A stretch of DNA of 64,000 nucleotides from Clostridia bacterium (GTDB taxonomy: Bacteria; Bacillota; Clostridia; Oscillospirales; Acutalibacteraceae): contig JAGALQ010000044.1 in the NCBI GenBank assembly GCA_017625095.1, forward strand, positions 1 to 64,000. The letters are read 5' to 3'. The notes beneath the pieces are model-generated. The model was not told the origin of the DNA, did not search any database, and was given only the letters and a program-made list of their open reading frames with translations. Positions within the stretch are counted from its first letter, which is position 1; each line of letters begins with the position of its first letter. Position numbers and translations under genes: made by a program. Positions 33,161 to 41,361 of this stretch are shown here, piece by piece.

Positions 33161-34303
33161 TTATATAATTTCAGAGTAACTGCCGAGGTATGAGAAACTC
33201 TCAAGCTCGTGCTCAAGCTCGCAGATAAGTTCAGCAAGGGCAGGGGAGTATACCGAAGCGTTGAGATCGAAATAGAACATAAACTCAAAATCGCTGCCTG
33301 CAATCGGTCGGCTTTCGAGCTTGGTGAGGTTTATGTTGCGTGCATAGAATCTGGATATGATTCTGTAAAGTGAGCCGGGTTTGTGCGGCAAAGCTAGCAT
33401 AAGGCTCGTACGGTCAGCGCCGGGATAAATCTCGGGCTGCTTTGATATGCAGATAAAGCGTGTGTAATTGTTGCCTACATTCTGTACGGATTTCTTGAGA
33501 ATTGTAAGTCCGTAGAGTGCGGCACAGCCCTGAGATGAAAGTGCTGCAATATCGTTTCTGTCCGATTCTGCAACAGCCTTTGCGGCAAGTGCCGTATTTG
33601 CGTATGCGGTAATTTTTACACCCTTGAGTGTGCTGAGAAACTGGCTGCTCTGGTTGATTGCCTGCTCGTGTGAGATTATTTCCTTTATATTCTCAAGCTT
33701 TACACCGGGTTTGGTAAGCAGGCAATGGTTGATCTGCACCCTTGTGCTTCTGACAATATAGAAATTATGCTTTGTCATTAGGTCGTAAATATGGTTGACC
33801 GAGCCTGCTGTACTGTTCTCAATCGGAAGCACACCGTATTTGCAAAGCCCTTTGTCAATTGCGTTGAAAACAGCGTCAAACGATGTGCAGTAGGTGATGT
33901 TGGGAACAGAGAAAAGCTTTTCGCAGGCAATCTGTGCAAAAGCACCTTCCGTACCCTGGCAGGCAACGCTTGCACGCTCAGGGAAGAGCTTATCGGTGTT
34001 GTTTACAGCATAAGCTATGATATCTTCATATTTAGATTTAGGCAAAATTATCTTGCTCTGATATGAGCGCGAAAGCTCCATAAGAAGTGAGAACATAACC
34101 CTTGCCGATGCCTCGTGTTCTTCGCCTGCAAGCTCCGACACACGGTTGAGCAGTGCACGCTCGCGGTTAGGGTCGTAGATTCTCATTCCGTTTTCGATTT
34201 TGTATTTTGCAACCTCAGCCGCACACTCCATTCGCTCTTTGAGAAGTTCTACCAGCTGAGAGTCGATTCTGTCTATGTCTTTTCTTATTTTTTCAAGTTC
34301 CAT
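33161..34303 (-). CDS. pheA: Bifunctional chorismate mutase/prephenate dehydratase
   Basis: P-protein of 380 residues for phenylalanine synthesis. Residues 1-85 are an AroQ-type chorismate mutase (IRKDIDRIDSQLVELLKERM). Residues ~110-285 are prephenate dehydratase (VACQGTEGAFAQ, LPIENSTAGSVNHIYD, and the NYTRFICIS catalytic Thr-Arg-Phe motif). Residues ~295-380 form an ACT domain (LPHKPGSLYRII ... ESRPI), which senses phenylalanine for feedback inhibition. It sits between aroC and aroE/aroK in the operon. Confidence 0.95.
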   Translation of the reverse strand: MELEKIRKDIDRIDSQLVELLKERMECAAEVAKYKIENGMRIYDPNRERALLNRVSELAGEEHEASARVMFSLLMELSRSYQSKIILPKSKYEDIIAYAVNNTDKLFPERASVACQGTEGAFAQIACEKLFSVPNITYCTSFDAVFNAIDKGLCKYGVLPIENSTAGSVNHIYDLMTKHNFYIVRSTRVQINHCLLTKPGVKLENIKEIISHEQAINQSSQFLSTLKGVKITAYANTALAAKAVAESDRNDIAALSSQGCAALYGLTILKKSVQNVGNNYTRFICISKQPEIYPGADRTSLMLALPHKPGSLYRIISRFYARNINLTKLESRPIAGSDFEFMFYFDLNASVYSPALAELICELEHELESFSYLGSYSEII

Positions 34304-34306
34304 TTT

Positions 34307-35395
34307 TCATACACTCTTTCTCAAAATCAGGTCGGTTATTGCGATTGCTGCAGCTGCTTCCACGCAGGGTACGGCACGCTGAACAATGCAGGGATCGTGT
34401 CTGCCGCCGACTCTTATTGTTGTGTTCTGTTTCTCTTTAAGTGATACGGTGTTCTGCTCAACTGCTATTGACGGTGTCGGTTTGATTGCAACGCGGAAAA
34501 TAACGGGCATTGCGTTTGATATACCGCCGAGAATACCGCCGCAGTTGTTTGTGTGTGTGCGTACGTTTCCGTTTTCATCGCAGTAAAACTCATCGTTGTT
34601 TTCGCTGCCGTACATATTGCACACGTCAAAGCCTGCACCGAATTCTATTCCCTTTACTGCAGGAATACCGAAGGCGATAAGTGAAATGCGGTTTTCGATT
34701 CCGTCAAACATATGCTCGCCGATTCCTGCAGGCAAGCCCGTAACGGCGCATTCTATACTGCCGCCTACCGAGTTCCCCTCAGACTTTGCTTTCAGGATTT
34801 CTGCCTTCATTTTATCTGCGGCACCGTCATCGATACAGCAGAATTTTTTCTCTTTAAGCTGTGCGAGCTCATCAGCGGTTACATTCACCGGGTCAAAGCG
34901 CTTATCTTCCACACCGTGAATTGACGCGATGTGTGCGCCGACTGTGATTCCCTGCTTTGCAAGCCACTGCATACACATACCGCCTGCAATACACATAGGT
35001 GCGGTAAGCCTGCCGGAAAAATGTCCGCCGCCGGTAGCATTATAGCTTTCACCGTATTTCATTTTTGCGGTGTAGTCGGCGTGCCCCGGGCGCGGAGTGT
35101 TGTTTATCTCCGAATAATCATGCTGCTTACGGTTGGTGTTATATATTACAGCCTCCACAGTGTCCGAATCAATGACTGAATCCGTGACTCCCGAAATGAA
35201 CTCGACTTTATCAGCTTCTTTTCTCGGGGTTGAAAATTCATCTTTTCCGGGTGCGCGTCTTGCCATAAATGCGGCAAGCTCTTCCTCGTCAATGCGGAAT
35301 CCTTTCGGGAATCCCTCAACAGTTACACCGATTGAATCGGAATGTGACTGACCGTATATTGTTATTCTTAAGTTTTCGCCGAATGTTGATGACAT
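34307..35395 (-). CDS. aroC: Chorismate synthase
   Basis: Last step of the common pathway; reduced-FMN-dependent elimination of phosphate from EPSP to give chorismate. 362 residues. Conserved segments are GQSHSDSIGVTVEGFP, RRAPG, PRPGHADYT, GGGHFSGRLTAPMCIAGG, the GNSVGGSIECAVTGLPAG block, and FGIPAVKGIEFGAGF. The C-terminal RHDPCIVQRAVPCVEAAAA block is present. The gap to pheA is three bases, so expression is coupled. Confidence 0.95.
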   Translation of the reverse strand: MSSTFGENLRITIYGQSHSDSIGVTVEGFPKGFRIDEEELAAFMARRAPGKDEFSTPRKEADKVEFISGVTDSVIDSDTVEAVIYNTNRKQHDYSEINNTPRPGHADYTAKMKYGESYNATGGGHFSGRLTAPMCIAGGMCMQWLAKQGITVGAHIASIHGVEDKRFDPVNVTADELAQLKEKKFCCIDDGAADKMKAEILKAKSEGNSVGGSIECAVTGLPAGIGEHMFDGIENRISLIAFGIPAVKGIEFGAGFDVCNMYGSENNDEFYCDENGNVRTHTNNCGGILGGISNAMPVIFRVAIKPTPSIAVEQNTVSLKEKQNTTIRVGGRHDPCIVQRAVPCVEAAAAIAITDLILRKSV

Positions 35396-35410
35396 ACGGT
35401 TTGCCTCCTG

Positions 35411-36637
35411 TTATTCAAGGGTCTGTATCTTTGCTCCGAGCTTGCTGATTTCTTCAAAAAATGTCGGAAAAGATTTGTTTACCGCCTGTGCGTTTGTTAT
35501 TGTAACCTCGTTTTTACATCCGCTTGCGGCAACCGCGGTGCTCATTACAATGCGGTGGTCGTTAAACGAATCAACCGTGCCGCCTCTCAGTGTGCCGCTG
35601 CCGTAAACCGTGAGTGAGTCGTCTGTTGTTTCAGCTTTACCGCCGAGATTTTTTATCATTTCAGATGTGGAAAGCAGTCTGTCGCTTTCTTTTATTTTAA
35701 GTCTTGCCGCGTTGTAAAACTGAGTTGTGCCCTTTCTGAAACAGCTTGTTACAGCAAGCACCGGCACAAGGTCGGGAATGTCACCGACATCAATTCTTAT
35801 ATGTTCATTTTCGTCTGCATCGGTTAACATCTTTGCAATTTCGGCAACTGCTTTGTCACCCTGAACAGAGCTGCTTGTCAAGTTGCTGCACTTTACATTG
35901 TTGCCGCTTATTGCGTTGGCGCAAATGAAGAATGCTCCGTTTGACCAGTCACCTTCAACACTGTAATTTTCAGGTGAAATATATCCGTCTGAAGCGTATA
36001 TTTTTATGGTGTTTCCTGTGAAATCTGTTTTGATTCCGAAGCTTTTCAGAACGTCAAGAGTCATATCAATATACGGCTTTGACTGTATCTGCCCTGTTAT
36101 GGTAACCGTTGATTCTGCGTGGGTTACGGGTAACGCGAGCAGAAGTCCGCTTATAAACTGAGAGCTTACCTCACCGCTGATTTCGTATGTGCCCGCAGTG
36201 AGCTTGCCTTCGAGTGTGAGCGGCAAAGAATCAGCCGACAGTGAAACACCGTGTTCGGTAAGTGCCGAGCACAGCTGAGTTATCGGACGCTGCGGTAATT
36301 TGCCCTCTCCGTAAAGTGAAATCACTTTACCTGAAGTTGCGGCAACAGGCAGCATAAAACGCAGGGTCGATCCGCTTTCGTGACAGTTTAGTGTAACACT
36401 TTCTGCCGTCCGGGTTATCGGTTCAACCAAGAAGCCGTATTCTGTTTTTGAAATTTTTGCTCCGAGCTCTCTGAGACACTGTGCGGTTGCTTCTATATCG
36501 ACAGATGTTGTCGAGCATCTGACCTTTGTAGGCTTATCTGCAAACGCGGCACATATCAGCGCACGGTGCGCAACCGATTTTGATGCAGGCGCATCAATGT
36601 TGCCGATGAGAGGGGATGGGGTAATGACAGCTTCCAT
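35411..36637 (-). CDS. aroA: EPSP synthase (3-phosphoshikimate 1-carboxyvinyltransferase)
   Basis: Joins shikimate-3-phosphate with phosphoenolpyruvate; 408 residues, two inside-out alpha/beta domains. Key segments are DAPASKSVAHRALICAA (phosphate-binding Lys and Arg), ESGSTLRFMLPVAA, the EGKLPQRPITQL region, and KESDRL with NDHRIVMSTAVAA. The pattern around residue 96 (ESGSTLRF) is unusual compared with the common NAGTxxR of class I glyphosate-sensitive enzymes, so glyphosate response cannot be predicted by eye. Operon member, one base from aroB. Confidence 0.94.
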   Translation of the reverse strand: MEAVITPSPLIGNIDAPASKSVAHRALICAAFADKPTKVRCSTTSVDIEATAQCLRELGAKISKTEYGFLVEPITRTAESVTLNCHESGSTLRFMLPVAATSGKVISLYGEGKLPQRPITQLCSALTEHGVSLSADSLPLTLEGKLTAGTYEISGEVSSQFISGLLLALPVTHAESTVTITGQIQSKPYIDMTLDVLKSFGIKTDFTGNTIKIYASDGYISPENYSVEGDWSNGAFFICANAISGNNVKCSNLTSSSVQGDKAVAEIAKMLTDADENEHIRIDVGDIPDLVPVLAVTSCFRKGTTQFYNAARLKIKESDRLLSTSEMIKNLGGKAETTDDSLTVYGSGTLRGGTVDSFNDHRIVMSTAVAASGCKNEVTITNAQAVNKSFPTFFEEISKLGAKIQTLE

Positions 36638-36638
36638 T

Positions 36639-37685
36639 TTATTTCATTCCAAGCGTAATAATTTCTTTCAGCTCACTGTAATCGCATTTCTTAAGTATGC
36701 TTTTACCTTTTTCTGTTGGCAGAACAAGTGTTATTGAGCCGTTTGCGTTTTTCTTATCTTTGAGTGTTGCACTGTAAATATCGTCAACACTGTAGTCAAA
36801 TCTGTCAGGCAGATTGTATTTTTTAAGCAGTGAGAGAAGTATATCGAGAGCTTCTGCTTCGCAAATGCCTTTGGCTGTGCAGGCTTTGGTTATTGCGACC
36901 ATACCTGCGGCAACGGCACTGCCGTGAGGTGTGCTGTATCCGCTGAGAACCTCTATTGCGTGAGCGACCGTATGACCGAAGTTGAGGAATGCTCTTTCGC
37001 CCTTTTCAAATTCATCGGCTTCAACAACTCTTGCCTTGATTGATACACAGCGTGCAACCGTCGCCTGTATATCTATATCGTTTCCGAGCATATCGAGCAG
37101 CTCGCTGTCGCAGAACATACCGTATTTTATAACTTCACCCATGCCGTTGGCAAATTCTTCATCGGGCAAGGTGTCAAAACAGTCGATATCGCAGATTACA
37201 AGCTTCGGCTGGTGAAACGCACCTGCGAGATTTTTGCCTGCGTCAAGATCTATTGCGGTTTTACCGCCTACCGATGAATCAACTGCCGCAAGCAACGATG
37301 TCGGTATCTGCACAAAGCTGATACCCCTCATATATGTGGCTGCGGCAAATCCGCAAAGGTCGCCGACCACACCGCCGCCGAGTGCTACAAATGTGTCACT
37401 GCGGCTGAAGCTGTTCTCTGCGGCAAAGTTGAGGATTGCAATCAGGTTGTCTGCATTCTTTGAGCTTTCGCCGTGCGGTATAACAAAATCATACACTTCA
37501 AACCCGCTTGCGGCAAGGCTTGCTTTTACCGGTTTAATCCAAAGCGATGCCACATTATCGTCACTTACAATAAGTGTTTTGCCGCCGATACCGAGCTTTT
37601 TCATTTCGTCTCCGACGGTGCCGATAATTCCGCTGCCGATATGTACTTTATAGGGTTTGCCTGTGTTTACTGCTATTTCTGTCAT
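36639..37685 (-). CDS. aroB: 3-dehydroquinate synthase
   Basis: Second step: NAD- and metal-dependent cyclisation of DAHP to 3-dehydroquinate. 348 residues. The NAD and substrate motifs are VIPHGESSKN, ALGGGVVGDLCGFAAATYMRGI, PTSLLAAVDSSVGGKTAIDL and GEVIKYGMF. The metal site is completed by NFGHTVAHAIE and the later HGSAVAAGM His. Its start overlaps the tyrA stop by four bases. Confidence 0.95.
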   Translation of the reverse strand: MTEIAVNTGKPYKVHIGSGIIGTVGDEMKKLGIGGKTLIVSDDNVASLWIKPVKASLAASGFEVYDFVIPHGESSKNADNLIAILNFAAENSFSRSDTFVALGGGVVGDLCGFAAATYMRGISFVQIPTSLLAAVDSSVGGKTAIDLDAGKNLAGAFHQPKLVICDIDCFDTLPDEEFANGMGEVIKYGMFCDSELLDMLGNDIDIQATVARCVSIKARVVEADEFEKGERAFLNFGHTVAHAIEVLSGYSTPHGSAVAAGMVAITKACTAKGICEAEALDILLSLLKKYNLPDRFDYSVDDIYSATLKDKKNANGSITLVLPTEKGKSILKKCDYSELKEIITLGMK

Positions 37686-38515
37686 TTGCTGTCAACTGCT
37701 TCCTTGATTAATCTTCCTTCGCGAAGCAACTCTTCGATTTTATCGGCATCGCCTGCTCTGAGTGCTTCGCTGTATTTTTTCAGGTTTTCTGTGAGAAGTT
37801 CAATTTCCGTAATCAGGTTTTCGGAGTTTGCCATAAAAAGCTCGGTCCACATTTTTTCGTTGAGCCAGGCAACACGTGTCAGGTCCTTGTAGCTTCCTGC
37901 GGAAAATCCTTTGTGCACCTTTGAACGGGGGCTCTTTACATATGCGTTTGAAACAACGTGCGCAAGCTGTGATGTGTATGCTATGTTCACGTCGTGAATC
38001 TGTGCGGTGGAGAGTGTAACGCTGCCGAAGCCTGCAACAACGAGAGCTTCTTTGAGCCTTGCCAGAAGATGCAGATCTTCATCGGGCTTTGGTACAAGTA
38101 TCATTGTCGCACCGTCAAACAGAGTTTCCTTTGCGTTTTTGAGTCCGGAAAACTGGGTGCCTGCCATCGGGTGACCTCCGACAAAGTCAAAGCCGTATTC
38201 TGCAGCTGTTTCAAAACACTGCGGACATACGTTCATTTTTGTGCCGCAAAGGTCAACCACGACCGTTCCTTTTTTTACAAACGGCGCAATACTCTTTATA
38301 TAGTTTACTACAGCTTCGGGATAAAGTGCAACAAAAATATAATCACATTCGCAAACTGTTTCGTTTGTCAGCGGCTTGTCAATTATTTTTGCCATAACCG
38401 CATAGTCGGTGACTGCCGTGTTTATATCGTAACCGAGCACGTCAACGCCTGCTCTTTTGTATGCCTTTGCGAGTGAGCCTCCGATAAGTCCGAGGCCGCA
38501 GATACCTACTTTCAT
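37682..38515 (-). CDS. tyrA: Prephenate dehydrogenase
   Basis: NAD-dependent oxidative decarboxylation of prephenate for tyrosine synthesis. 277 residues. The Rossmann motif GLGLIGGSLAKAY is at the very start. GGHPMAGTQFSG and the SQLAHVVSNAY segment carry the catalytic His and substrate residues. The C-terminal part is the helical dimerisation domain. No ACT domain, so feedback control by tyrosine must act elsewhere, plausibly through the leader peptide upstream of the operon. Confidence 0.93.
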   Translation of the reverse strand: MKVGICGLGLIGGSLAKAYKRAGVDVLGYDINTAVTDYAVMAKIIDKPLTNETVCECDYIFVALYPEAVVNYIKSIAPFVKKGTVVVDLCGTKMNVCPQCFETAAEYGFDFVGGHPMAGTQFSGLKNAKETLFDGATMILVPKPDEDLHLLARLKEALVVAGFGSVTLSTAQIHDVNIAYTSQLAHVVSNAYVKSPRSKVHKGFSAGSYKDLTRVAWLNEKMWTELFMANSENLITEIELLTENLKKYSEALRAGDADKIEELLREGRLIKEAVDSK

Positions 38516-38538
38516 TGTTTTATCCTCCTAAGCTATTT

Positions 38539-39549
38539 TCAGTCAAGTGATTTTACAGCCTCACGGATTGCAAATACGCGTTTTGCAACATCGTCAAACT
38601 GTTCGGGTGTGAGTGACTGAGGTCCGTCGCAGAGTGCGCGCGGCGGGTCGTTATGTACCTCGATCATAAGTCCGTCTGCACCTGCAGCGGCTGCAGCCAT
38701 TGCCATTGGCTTTACGAGCTTTGCAACGCCGCAGGCATGGCTCGGGTCAATTACTATCGGCAGATGAGTCAGCTCCTTGAGCATCGGCACGGCGGAGAGA
38801 TCGAGCGTGTTGCGTGTGTAGGTCTCAAATGTGCGTATGCCTCTTTCACACAGTATGATTTTTTCGTTTCCGCCTGCCATAATGTATTCTGCGCTCATAA
38901 GCAGTTCCTTGAGTGTGTTTGCAAGACCTCTTTTGAGAAGAATCGGTTTGTCTGTTTTGCCGAGCTCTTTGAGCAGTTCAAAGTTCTGCATATTGCGTGC
39001 GCCTACCTGAATTACATCAACGTTTTCAAACAGAGGCAGATGATTTGCGTTCATAATTTCAGTTACTATCGGCATACCCGTCTTTTCTTTGGCTTCAAGA
39101 AGAAGCTCAAGTCCCTCTGCCTTCAGACCCTGAAAATCATAGGGGGAGGTGCGGGGCTTGAATGCGCCGCCTCTGAGCAGTGTTGCGCCCGATGCGTTTA
39201 CCTTTGTTGCTATTTCAAGCAGCTGTGCTTCGCTCTCTACCGAGCAGGGACCTGCGATTATCGCAAATTCACCGCCGCCGATTTTAACGCCTGAGCAGTC
39301 AACTACCGTGTCATCGGGATGGAACTTACGGTTTGCGTTTTTGAACGGATCTGAAATTCTTTTTACACATTCTACAATCTCAAGGCCTTCGATAAGGTCG
39401 GTGTCGATATTTGTCGTGTTGCCTACGAGACCGAGCAGCGTCTGATACTCACCCTTTGATATATGAACAGCTACCTTCTGCTCTTCAAACCAACTTATAA
39501 GGTTATTGATCTGCTGTGTCGTTGCTTCGTTTTTGAGTACTACTACCAT
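38539..39549 (-). CDS. aroF: DAHP synthase (AroF type, type I-beta)
   Basis: First committed step: joins phosphoenolpyruvate and erythrose-4-phosphate. 336 residues. Residues 1-70 are the ferredoxin-like regulatory domain of type I-beta enzymes (MVVVLKNEATTQQINNLISW), which can bind Tyr/Phe or chorismate-type effectors. The barrel follows with IAGPCSVES, RGGAFKPRTSPYDFQG, VGARNMQNFELL, LLKRGLANTL, and the metal ligands in IDPSHACG and EVHNDP. First gene of the aro operon, directly behind the attenuator hairpin. Confidence 0.95.
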   Translation of the reverse strand: MVVVLKNEATTQQINNLISWFEEQKVAVHISKGEYQTLLGLVGNTTNIDTDLIEGLEIVECVKRISDPFKNANRKFHPDDTVVDCSGVKIGGGEFAIIAGPCSVESEAQLLEIATKVNASGATLLRGGAFKPRTSPYDFQGLKAEGLELLLEAKEKTGMPIVTEIMNANHLPLFENVDVIQVGARNMQNFELLKELGKTDKPILLKRGLANTLKELLMSAEYIMAGGNEKIILCERGIRTFETYTRNTLDLSAVPMLKELTHLPIVIDPSHACGVAKLVKPMAMAAAAAGADGLMIEVHNDPPRALCDGPQSLTPEQFDDVAKRVFAIREAVKSLD

Positions 39550-39568
39550 TGTGTTTTACCAACCTTTC

Positions 39569-39608
39569 AAAAAAATAAGAGCTTTGCAGTGATTCGACTG
39601 CAAAGCTC
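39569..39608 (-). terminator. Attenuator hairpin before aroF
   Basis: Minus strand: a perfect 12-bp stem (GAGCTTTGCAGT / ACTGCAAAGCTC) with a 6-base loop, followed by TTATTTTTTT. It lies before the first gene of the operon, not at its end, so it should act as an attenuator. Its loop and 3' arm (AATCACT, template 39588-39594) can pair instead with AGTGATT (template 39647-39653), located just after the leader-peptide stop codon. Confidence 0.9.
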
Positions 39609-39661
39609 CTGAAAAAACTTTTTTAATGCCTTTTCGGCGCAGCAAAAATCACTTCTACTAT

Positions 39662-39730
39662 TTATTTCTCTGCGAAATAAAAGTAAAAGTAATAAAACTC
39701 GTATGCTGTTGCGTTTGTTTTGCAAAGCAT
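39662..39730 (-). CDS. Phe/Tyr-rich leader peptide of the aro operon
   Basis: A 22-codon frame from ATG at 39730 to TAA at 39662, with GGAG eight bases upstream. Residues 12-19 read F-Y-Y-F-Y-F-Y-F, and Tyr is also at position 10, so nine of 22 codons are Phe or Tyr. It lies 34 bases downstream of the -10 box and 53 bases upstream of the attenuator stem. This is the classic leader-peptide attenuation layout: a ribosome stalled at scarce Tyr- or Phe-tRNA would leave AGTGATT free to disrupt the terminator, while one reaching the stop codon would cover it. Confidence 0.88.
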   Translation of the reverse strand: MLCKTNATAYEFYYFYFYFAEK

Positions 39731-39764
39731 TGTTTTTGCTCCGTTTCTCCGAAAATTTGCTTGC

Positions 39765-39793
39765 ATTATACACCCGTAAAAACTGAATGTCAA
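39765..39793 (-). promoter_or_regulatory. Promoter of the aro operon
   Basis: Minus strand: perfect TTGACA, 17 bases, perfect TATAAT, with a TG one base before the -10. It should be strong and constitutive, leaving control to the attenuator. Confidence 0.92.
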
Positions 39794-39935
39794 TAGTTTT
39801 TGCAAAAATAATTTTATCGCTTTTAATCGCTAAAGTTTATTGCTTATTATTTGCGTTTTTGTCTTGAAAAAGCAATGTATTCGTGTTAGTATAAAACTTA
39901 TAATGAATAAATACGAAAGACGGAGGTGCGGATAT

Positions 39936-40787
39936 ATGTCGGCAGGTTGTGTTGATCTTCACACGCATTCAAACTGTTCGGACGGCTCAATGTCACCGTC
40001 TGAGCTTGTGATTCACGCAGCTCAGTGCGGTCTGGCAGCAATCGCACTCACCGATCACGATACGGTCAGCGGTGTGGCGGAAGCTGTAGCTCAGGGCAGA
40101 ATCAGCGGCATAGAGGTAGTTCCGGGAATTGAGTTTTCTGCACGTTCAAAAACCCTGACGCACATACTGGGCTATTATATTGATATCAACAACTCCGGAA
40201 TAGTATCAATTCTCAAAGAGGTTGTCGAAAAACGTAAAGAGCGCAATGTCAGGACGGCGGAATTGCTGCGTGAGCTCGGTTTTGACGTTACCGTCGAAGA
40301 GGCTGCAAAGCTTGCTGTGGGCGGAATAATCGGCAGAGCGCACTATGCAAAGCTGCTTATGGATAAAGGTTACACCTCATCTGTCAAGGAGAGCTTCGAC
40401 AAATATCTGGCCTCGGGTAAACCTGCTTATTTCAGCAACCAGAAGCTTGAGGCAAAGCGCATTATCGAGGCAATTCATGCTGCAGGCGGTGTTGCTTTTC
40501 TTGCGCATCCTCATCAGATGAAGCTCGGTGACGGGCTTGAGGATTATGTAAATGAGCTTGTATCCTACGGCCTTGACGGTATTGAAGGCTATTACAGTGA
40601 GTATGACGAAGCAATGCAGAATGAATATCAGGCGCTTGCAAAACGCTATGGCCTGATGATATCGGGCGGCACTGATTTTCACTGCGATATGAAACCGCAC
40701 ATCTCAATCGGTACAGGCATTGACGGCAACGTATGTGTGCCTTACAGTGTGCTTGAAACAATAAAGAAATCGGCAGGCGTAAGATGA
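39936..40787 (+). CDS. PHP-domain phosphoesterase (TrpH/RNase AM-like)
   Basis: A 283-residue metal-dependent phosphoesterase. PHP motifs are DLHTHSNCSDGSMSP (residues 6-20), LTDHDTVSGV, PGIEFSA, the later FLAHPHQ, and GGTDFHCD, giving the usual trinuclear metal site. Relatives remove phosphate from 3',5'-bisphosphonucleotides or trim 5' ends of RNA. The start is the ATG at 39936 behind GGAGGTG; an ATG 33 bases earlier lacks a good site. It overlaps the next gene by four bases (ATGA). Confidence 0.88.
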   Translation: MSAGCVDLHTHSNCSDGSMSPSELVIHAAQCGLAAIALTDHDTVSGVAEAVAQGRISGIEVVPGIEFSARSKTLTHILGYYIDINNSGIVSILKEVVEKRKERNVRTAELLRELGFDVTVEEAAKLAVGGIIGRAHYAKLLMDKGYTSSVKESFDKYLASGKPAYFSNQKLEAKRIIEAIHAAGGVAFLAHPHQMKLGDGLEDYVNELVSYGLDGIEGYYSEYDEAMQNEYQALAKRYGLMISGGTDFHCDMKPHISIGTGIDGNVCVPYSVLETIKKSAGVR

Positions 40788-41341
40788 ATAAAGCGATCAG
40801 AGAAAGTATATCCGGTCTTGTTGCACGCGGCAGGGCAGTTGTTGCGATTGACGGCAACTGTGCCTCGGGTAAATCAACGCTTGCAAACGAAATACAGTGC
40901 ACTTTTGGCGGCACGGTTATACATGCCGACAGCTTTTTCCTTCCGCCCGATATGCGCAGTGAAGAGCGCTTGTCTGAGCCGGGCGGTAATTTCCACTATG
41001 AGCGATTTAAAAGTGAGGTTGTTGACAATCTCGATTCAGCTATGCCTTTTACTTACGGTGTGTTCGATTGCCGGAGTGGTAAAGTTACCGATACCGTTAC
41101 TGTCAATGAACCTGCTCTTATCATAATAGAAGGCAGCTACTGTATGCATCCGAAGCTTGAGGCCGATTATGACCTGCGCATTTTCTGCCGTACGGATTAC
41201 CAAACTCAGCTTGAACGTATCACCAAACGCAACGGCGAAGATGCGACTGTTAATTTTATTGAAAAATGGATACCGCTTGAAAACAGATATTTTGATTTTT
41301 TCGGTATCCCTGACACTTGTCATATATTATCAAATACATAA
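40784..41341 (+). CDS. Uridine kinase-like P-loop protein
   Basis: 185 residues. Walker A IDGNCASGKSTLA (about 22-34) and the following HADSFFLPPDM resemble uridine/phosphoribulokinase-type kinases (HxDxFF). The C-terminal part has the lid-like LRIFCRTDYQTQLERITKRNG. The substrate is not certain: nucleoside or another small alcohol. Coupled to the PHP gene by overlap, which fits a nucleotide-salvage pair. The end overlaps nothing; the GH95 ATG is 20 bases downstream. Confidence 0.75.
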   Translation: MNKAIRESISGLVARGRAVVAIDGNCASGKSTLANEIQCTFGGTVIHADSFFLPPDMRSEERLSEPGGNFHYERFKSEVVDNLDSAMPFTYGVFDCRSGKVTDTVTVNEPALIIIEGSYCMHPKLEADYDLRIFCRTDYQTQLERITKRNGEDATVNFIEKWIPLENRYFDFFGIPDTCHILSNT

Positions 41342-41361
41342 AACCCCACGGAGGTAAAAAC

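Noticed and set aside
38653..39294. 213-codon open frame on the plus strand
   Set aside because: It lies wholly antisense to aroF, is Cys-rich with no domain pattern and no ribosome site; it is a by-product of the codon use of aroF.
39567..39773. 68-codon open frame overlapping the leader peptide
   Set aside because: It reads through the attenuator in another frame, lacks a ribosome site and has a low-complexity Leu run caused by the TTT/TAT codons of the real leader.
39569..39793. T-box leader for the aro operon
   Set aside because: No T-box consensus (AGGGTGGNACCGCG) is present and the leader is too short; the Phe/Tyr leader frame explains the attenuator.
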